DNA of 8,442 nucleotides from the NCBI GenBank assembly GCA_955652795.1, contig CATPBQ010000353.1, positions 1 through 8,442 of the forward strand, given 5' to 3'. Within the stretch, counting starts at the first letter, position 1. Every line of letters starts with the position of its first letter. The notes beneath the pieces were generated by a model. The model saw only the letters and a program-made list of their open reading frames with translations, was not told where the DNA came from and did not search any database. This stretch comes from an uncultured Steroidobacteraceae bacterium. Its GTDB lineage: Bacteria > Pseudomonadota > Gammaproteobacteria > Steroidobacterales > Steroidobacteraceae. Shown here piece by piece: positions 5,765 to 8,442 of the stretch. A program made the position numbers and the translations under genes.

Positions 5765-6508
5765 TCACTTGCCGATCGCCGAGGCTTTGGCAGCCGCCGG
5801 GCGGGCACCGCCCACGCCGTCGGTCGGCATACGCGCGCCACTGACAAGATAGGCATGCAGGTCGCTGGCGAAGTTCCGCAACGCGTCCTGGAGGAGCTTG
5901 TTGCGGCCCAAGAGCCAGTTATAACCCATGACTGCCGGCACCGCGACGAACAGACCGATCGCCGTCATGATGAGCGCTTCACCCACCGGGCCTGCGACCT
6001 TGTCGATGCTCGCCTGGCCGGCGATGCCGATCGACACCAGCGCGTTCAGAATACCCCAGACCGTACCGAACAAGCCTACGAACGGTGCTACGGACCCGAC
6101 GGTGGCGAGCAGGCCCAAGCCGTTTGACAGCTTGCTGTTCACCTGGTCGACGGCGCGCTGCAGCGACATGGTGATCCACTCGTGCAGGTCGATGCGGTCG
6201 GTGAGGCGGCCGTCGTGATGGGAGGCGGCACGCAGGCCGTCCTCGGCGATGCCGCGGAAGTCATCGCCCTTCTTCAGCCGGTCGACCCCGTCCTTGATCG
6301 AGGGTGCGCTCCAGAACTGCTTCTCGACGACGCGCGCGGACTGCTTCAGCTTGCGCTGGTCCCAGAGCTTCGTGAGCATCACGTACCACGAGGCCAGCGA
6401 CATGATCAGCAGCAGGATCAGCACGGCGCGGGCGATGATATCGCCGGTGGCCCAGAGAGCAGCGAGACCGTAAGGGTTATCGGTTGTTGCGGCGGGTTGG
6501 TTTTCCAT
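5765..6508 (-). CDS. exbB: Biopolymer transport protein ExbB (MotA/TolQ/ExbB proton channel)
   Basis: Pentameric inner-membrane proton-channel subunit that with ExbD energises TonB. It has 247 residues, matching the family (E. coli 244). Three membrane helices are visible: about 24-46 (IIARAVLILLLIMSLASWYV), 131-157 (LGLLATVGSVAPFVGLFGTV and following) and 173-199. The residues expected for the proton path are present: Thr149, Glu177 and Thr182, each offset by one from E. coli Thr148, Glu176 and Thr181. A large cytoplasmic loop (about 47-130) separates helices 1 and 2, as in the family. The C-terminus is Ala/Gly rich (about 225-247). GAGGA lies about 5 nt before the ATG. The gene begins only 15 bp after the T-run of an intrinsic terminator that follows tonB, so how it is transcribed is an open question. 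Confidence 0.96.
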   Translation of the reverse strand: MENQPAATTDNPYGLAALWATGDIIARAVLILLLIMSLASWYVMLTKLWDQRKLKQSARVVEKQFWSAPSIKDGVDRLKKGDDFRGIAEDGLRAASHHDGRLTDRIDLHEWITMSLQRAVDQVNSKLSNGLGLLATVGSVAPFVGLFGTVWGILNALVSIGIAGQASIDKVAGPVGEALIMTAIGLFVAVPAVMGYNWLLGRNKLLQDALRNFASDLHAYLVSGARMPTDGVGGARPAAAKASAIGK

Positions 6509-6523
6509 AGTTTTCCTCGAAGC

Positions 6524-6550
6524 AAAAAAAGCCGCACTTGACAGTGCGGC
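6524..6550 (-). terminator. Intrinsic (Rho-independent) terminator between tonB and exbB
   Basis: On the minus strand a perfect 8-bp stem, GCCGCACT (6550-6543) and AGTGCGGC (6538-6531), encloses a GTCA tetraloop and is followed directly by seven T (6530-6524). It begins 7 nt after the tonB stop and ends 15 bp before the exbB ATG. It has the classic form of an intrinsic terminator for tonB. Read on the plus strand the stem is preceded by seven A and not followed by T, so it is one-directional. Confidence 0.93.
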
Positions 6551-6557
6551 GTCTGGA

Positions 6558-7184
6558 TCATTTGGTCATCTGGAACTTGATGCGGAAATCGAAGCAACCG
6601 TCAATGGGCTTGCCATCGTCGCTGCCCGCGACGTAACGACCCGCCTTGGCCAGGTTGAGCGCGCCCTCATCGAGCCGCGCGCTGCCGGAGGTTTGTGCGA
6701 TGGTCGGCGCTGCGGACAATTTGCCGCTGGCCGCGACGCACACGTGCACGGTCGGTGCACCCTCCTCGTTCAGGCGCTTGGAAGCCGCAGGGTAGTAGTC
6801 TTCCGAGTTCGGAAAATTCTTGGCGGTCGTGGGGGCCTTGTGCGAGCCCACATGCACAGGCGGTGCCGGAGGGTGCGGGGTGGCGGCCACGGCCGTGATC
6901 GCGGTGGTCTGCGGGGCTTCCACCGGCAGGTCAATCGTGACGTCCGGCGGCGGCACTTCCACCGGCGGCTTCTGGAATTCCGGCGGCGGTGGGGGCGGCG
7001 GTTCCTTTTCGGTCTTGACCTCCTCCACGATGTCGGTCTGGATTGGAGGCGCGATCGCTTCGATCGCCCGGTGGGCGAGCCCGGTGGCGATCGCCCAGGC
7101 GATGAACACGTGCAGGCCGATGATGACCATGAGCACCACGCCACGGCGCGTCATGAAAAGGGAATCGTGTACGTAGACAGCCAT
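6558..7184 (-). CDS. tonB: Energy transducer TonB
   Basis: TonB spans the periplasm and transmits the ExbB-ExbD proton-motive energy to outer-membrane TonB-dependent receptors. It has 208 residues. A short N-terminus with RR (13-14) precedes one membrane helix (about 15-36), with His25 at the place of the conserved E. coli His20. A Glu/Lys/Pro-rich periplasmic linker spans about 44-112, including seven consecutive prolines (62-68). The C-terminal TonB domain (about 125-206) shows YYPAASKRLNEEGAPTVHVC, a TSGSARLDEGAL stretch and a final DFRIKFQ strand. Two cysteines in this domain (149, 197) may form a disulfide. An in-frame TAA lies 9 nt upstream, so the ATG at 7184 is the first possible start. 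The Shine-Dalgarno is poor (AAGG 16 nt away), and Met11 is a less likely alternative. A strong terminator follows. Confidence 0.95.
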   Translation of the reverse strand: MAVYVHDSLFMTRRGVVLMVIIGLHVFIAWAIATGLAHRAIEAIAPPIQTDIVEEVKTEKEPPPPPPPEFQKPPVEVPPPDVTIDLPVEAPQTTAITAVAATPHPPAPPVHVGSHKAPTTAKNFPNSEDYYPAASKRLNEEGAPTVHVCVAASGKLSAAPTIAQTSGSARLDEGALNLAKAGRYVAGSDDGKPIDGCFDFRIKFQMTK

Positions 7185-7213
7185 GAGTTGTTAATCGTGA
7201 CCTTGTCTGAACA

Positions 7214-7228
7214 CACCAGGCCCTGGTG
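7214..7228. promoter_or_regulatory. Perfect 7-1-7 palindrome in the tonB leader (candidate operator or hairpin)
   Basis: CACCAGG and CCTGGTG flank a single central base (C on the plus strand). It lies 30-44 bp upstream of the tonB ATG and downstream of both candidate promoter -10 boxes, so it would be in the 5' UTR. It could be a repressor site or an RNA hairpin acting on initiation. It does not resemble a Fur box, the usual operator for tonB genes. Confidence 0.4.
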
Positions 7229-7284
7229 AGCAAAAGCAAACTAGCGTCTTTTTCGTTGCCCTCAGCCCGAAGGACCCGACCCCG

Positions 7285-7309
7285 GTCCCGGCAGCTGCGC
7301 CTGCCGGAC
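7285..7309 (-). other. Hairpin in the ilvD-tonB spacer
   Basis: On the minus strand GTCCGGCAG (7309-7301) pairs with CTGCCGG-GAC (7294-7285, one bulged G) around a GCGCAG loop. It lies 93 nt past the ilvD stop and 101 bp before tonB. No T-run follows, so it is a poor intrinsic terminator; it may be part of the tonB leader structure. Confidence 0.35.
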
Positions 7310-7359
7310 TCCTTATCATACTTACTCGCGGCGTGCGCGCAGGAACGAATGCTGCGCGA

Positions 7360-7388
7360 ACTGTAACCGCTGCCCTGTGCACTGACAA
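7360..7388 (-). promoter_or_regulatory. Candidate sigma70 promoter upstream of tonB
   Basis: TTGTCA (7388-7383, 5/6 to the -35 consensus) and TACAGT (7365-7360, 4/6 to the -10 consensus) are separated by exactly 17 bp. The predicted start at about 7353 gives a leader of about 170 nt before tonB. A second -10-like hexamer, TATGAT (7320-7315, 5/6), lies closer to tonB but lacks a good -35 box. The 217-bp spacer thus probably holds the tonB promoter. The assignment is by consensus only. Confidence 0.45.
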
Positions 7389-7401
7389 CTCCGGCACGGC
7401 C

Positions 7402-8442
7402 TCATGAATTGCGCCGACGCGACTGTATCGGCTCAGTCACCGCTCCGCGCGAGGCGCTGCCGACGAGGTGCGCGTACTTGGCGAGCACGCCGGTGCGCGC
7501 GTAGGGTTTCGCCGACCGCCAGGCTGCGCGTCGGCGCCGCAGCTCCGCCGCCGGCAGGTGCACGTGGATCTGGCGTGCTGCAGCATCGATGCTGATGCGG
7601 TCCCCGCTGCGCAGCAGGCCGATCGGCCCGCCCACCGCAGCCTCGGGGGAGATGTGTCCAACAACAAAACCGTGACTGCCGCCGGAGAAGCGCCCGTCAG
7701 TGATCAGTGCCACCTGCGCTCCCAGGCCTCTTCCCATGATGGCGCTCGTGGGGCTCAACATCTCGCGCATGCCCGGACCGCCGCGCGGGCCCTCCTGGCG
7801 GATCACCACCACGTCACCGGCGCGTACACGGCCGGCGAGAATCGCCTGCGTGGCGCGCTCCTCGCCCTCGAACACACGCGCCGCGCCCTCGAAGCGCTCA
7901 CCCTCCTTGCCGGTGATCTTGGCGACGGCGCCCTCGGGGGCGAGGTTTCCGTACAGGACCACGAGGTGGCTGTCCTTCTTCAGCGGGTCAGAGAGAGGAC
8001 GAACAATGTCTTGGCCACTCATGTACATGGGAACCTTTTCAAGATTCTCCCGCAACGTATGACCGGTAACCGTGAGGCAACCCGGATGCAACAGACCGGC
8101 GCCGAGCAGCATCTTCATGAGCGGCTGAATGCCGCCGATCGCCACCAGCTCCGACATGAGGTAGCGGCCACTCGGCTTCAGGTCCGCCAGGACCGGCACC
8201 CGCCGGCCGATGCGCGTGAAGTCATCCAGCTCGAGCCGCACGCGGGCCTCATGCGCGATGGCCAGCAGATGCAGCACCGCGTTGGTCGAGCCTCCCAGGG
8301 CGATGACCACGGTGATGGCATTCTCGAACGATCGGCGTGTGAGGATGTCGCGCGGCTTCAAGCCCTCGCGCACCAGTCTCACGACCGCCTCGCCCGCGCG
8401 CCGGCAGTCGGAACGCTTGTCCTCGCCCACGGCCTCCTGCGC
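7402..8442 (-). CDS. ilvD: Dihydroxy-acid dehydratase IlvD (partial, C-terminal part)
   Basis: Fe-S lyase that dehydrates 2,3-dihydroxy-isovalerate and -methylvalerate to the 2-keto acids of valine, leucine and isoleucine synthesis. The last 346 codons are present; the 5' end lies beyond the right edge, so the N-terminal cluster cysteines are not seen. Family motifs in order: SFENAITVVIALGGSTNAVL then HLLAIA; DDFTRIGRRVPVLADLKPSG; GCLTVTGHTL; VLYGNLAPEGAVAKITGKEG; QEGPRGGPGMREMLSPTSAI; and ITDGRFSGGSHG with the catalytic serine, followed by VVGHISPEAAVGGPIGLLRSG. The ending (VLAKYAHLVGSASRGAVTEP) is typical of IlvD and not of the related sugar-acid dehydratases (Edd, YjhG types). The stop is TGA at 7404-7402. 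Internal GTG codons such as that at 8430 are not the true start. Confidence 0.95.
   Translation of the reverse strand, partial: AQEAVGEDKRSDCRRAGEAVVRLVREGLKPRDILTRRSFENAITVVIALGGSTNAVLHLLAIAHEARVRLELDDFTRIGRRVPVLADLKPSGRYLMSELVAIGGIQPLMKMLLGAGLLHPGCLTVTGHTLRENLEKVPMYMSGQDIVRPLSDPLKKDSHLVVLYGNLAPEGAVAKITGKEGERFEGAARVFEGEERATQAILAGRVRAGDVVVIRQEGPRGGPGMREMLSPTSAIMGRGLGAQVALITDGRFSGGSHGFVVGHISPEAAVGGPIGLLRSGDRISIDAAARQIHVHLPAAELRRRRAAWRSAKPYARTGVLAKYAHLVGSASRGAVTEPIQSRRRNS

Noticed and set aside
6538..6566. Plus-strand TTGACA at 6538 as a -35 box
   Set aside because: It is formed by the terminator stem and loop, has no matching -10 at 17 bp (TTTGGT), and would drive transcription antisense to tonB.
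6977..7002. G-rich run opposite the TonB poly-proline codons as a second G-quadruplex
   Set aside because: Most G-runs are only two long, with a single run of five, so it fails the strict four-run rule and would be a weak two-layer structure at best.
7191..7397. Small frame (GTG start, inner ATG at 7319) ending 7 nt before tonB, possible leader peptide
   Set aside because: No ribosome site, and the longer form starts upstream of the predicted tonB transcription start. The composition is not protein-like; kept only as a remote possibility.
7402..8430. ilvD starting at the GTG at 8430
   Set aside because: The reading frame continues to the window edge with family-like sequence; about 200 N-terminal residues are missing, so the gene is simply cut by the window.
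1..8442. CRISPR arrays, tRNA/rRNA genes, transposases, attachment sites
   Set aside because: None seen on either strand; gene order and composition are uniform, with no sign of recent transfer.

Overview
The window looks like chromosomal DNA from a high-GC gammaproteobacterium, probably from the Xanthomonadales/Steroidobacterales/Nevskiales range. The reasons are very GC-rich codon use, a group I ETF typical of fatty-acid oxidisers, and the gene order tonB-exbB-exbD-exbD, which is the order described for Xanthomonas campestris. There are no RNA genes, insertion sequences, CRISPR arrays or phage genes. Nearly all of the DNA is coding, and most genes belong to well-known families.

Layout. (1) 1-1239, minus strand: oppB and the start of oppC, the two membrane subunits of a peptide ABC importer, overlapping by 8 nt. 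(2) 1333-3020, plus strand: etfB and etfA, translationally coupled by a GTGA overlap and divergent from oppB across a 93-bp region. (3) 3026-6508, minus strand: a tight five-gene run in the order exbB, exbD1, exbD2, secreted TPR protein, Prx5-type peroxiredoxin. Its last gene meets etfA tail to tail with a 5-nt gap. (4) 6558-7184, minus strand: tonB, separated from exbB by a textbook intrinsic terminator. (5) 7185-7401: a 217-bp leader region with a candidate promoter, a hairpin and a perfect 7-1-7 palindrome. (6) 7402-8442, minus strand: the 3' part of ilvD, cut by the window edge.

How the genes work together. ExbB and ExbD form the proton-driven inner-membrane motor. TonB carries its energy across the periplasm to outer-membrane TonB-dependent receptors. 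The second ExbD and the signal-peptide-bearing TPR protein suggest a specialised or modular TonB system. The cytosolic peroxiredoxin at the end of the run could link nutrient or iron import to peroxide defence. EtfBA collects electrons from acyl-CoA dehydrogenases for the quinone pool. IlvD is an Fe-S enzyme of branched-chain amino-acid synthesis. OppBC import peptides.

The most interesting material is in the TonB cluster: an intrinsic terminator inside what would otherwise be one operon, a nested hairpin between exbB and exbD1, two exbD genes sharing long nucleotide-identical stretches, a four-tract G-quadruplex motif in exbD2, and the linked TPR and peroxiredoxin genes. Nothing proves a wholly new system. 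The exbD1/exbD2/TPR/Prx5 arrangement is the best candidate for an under-described one.
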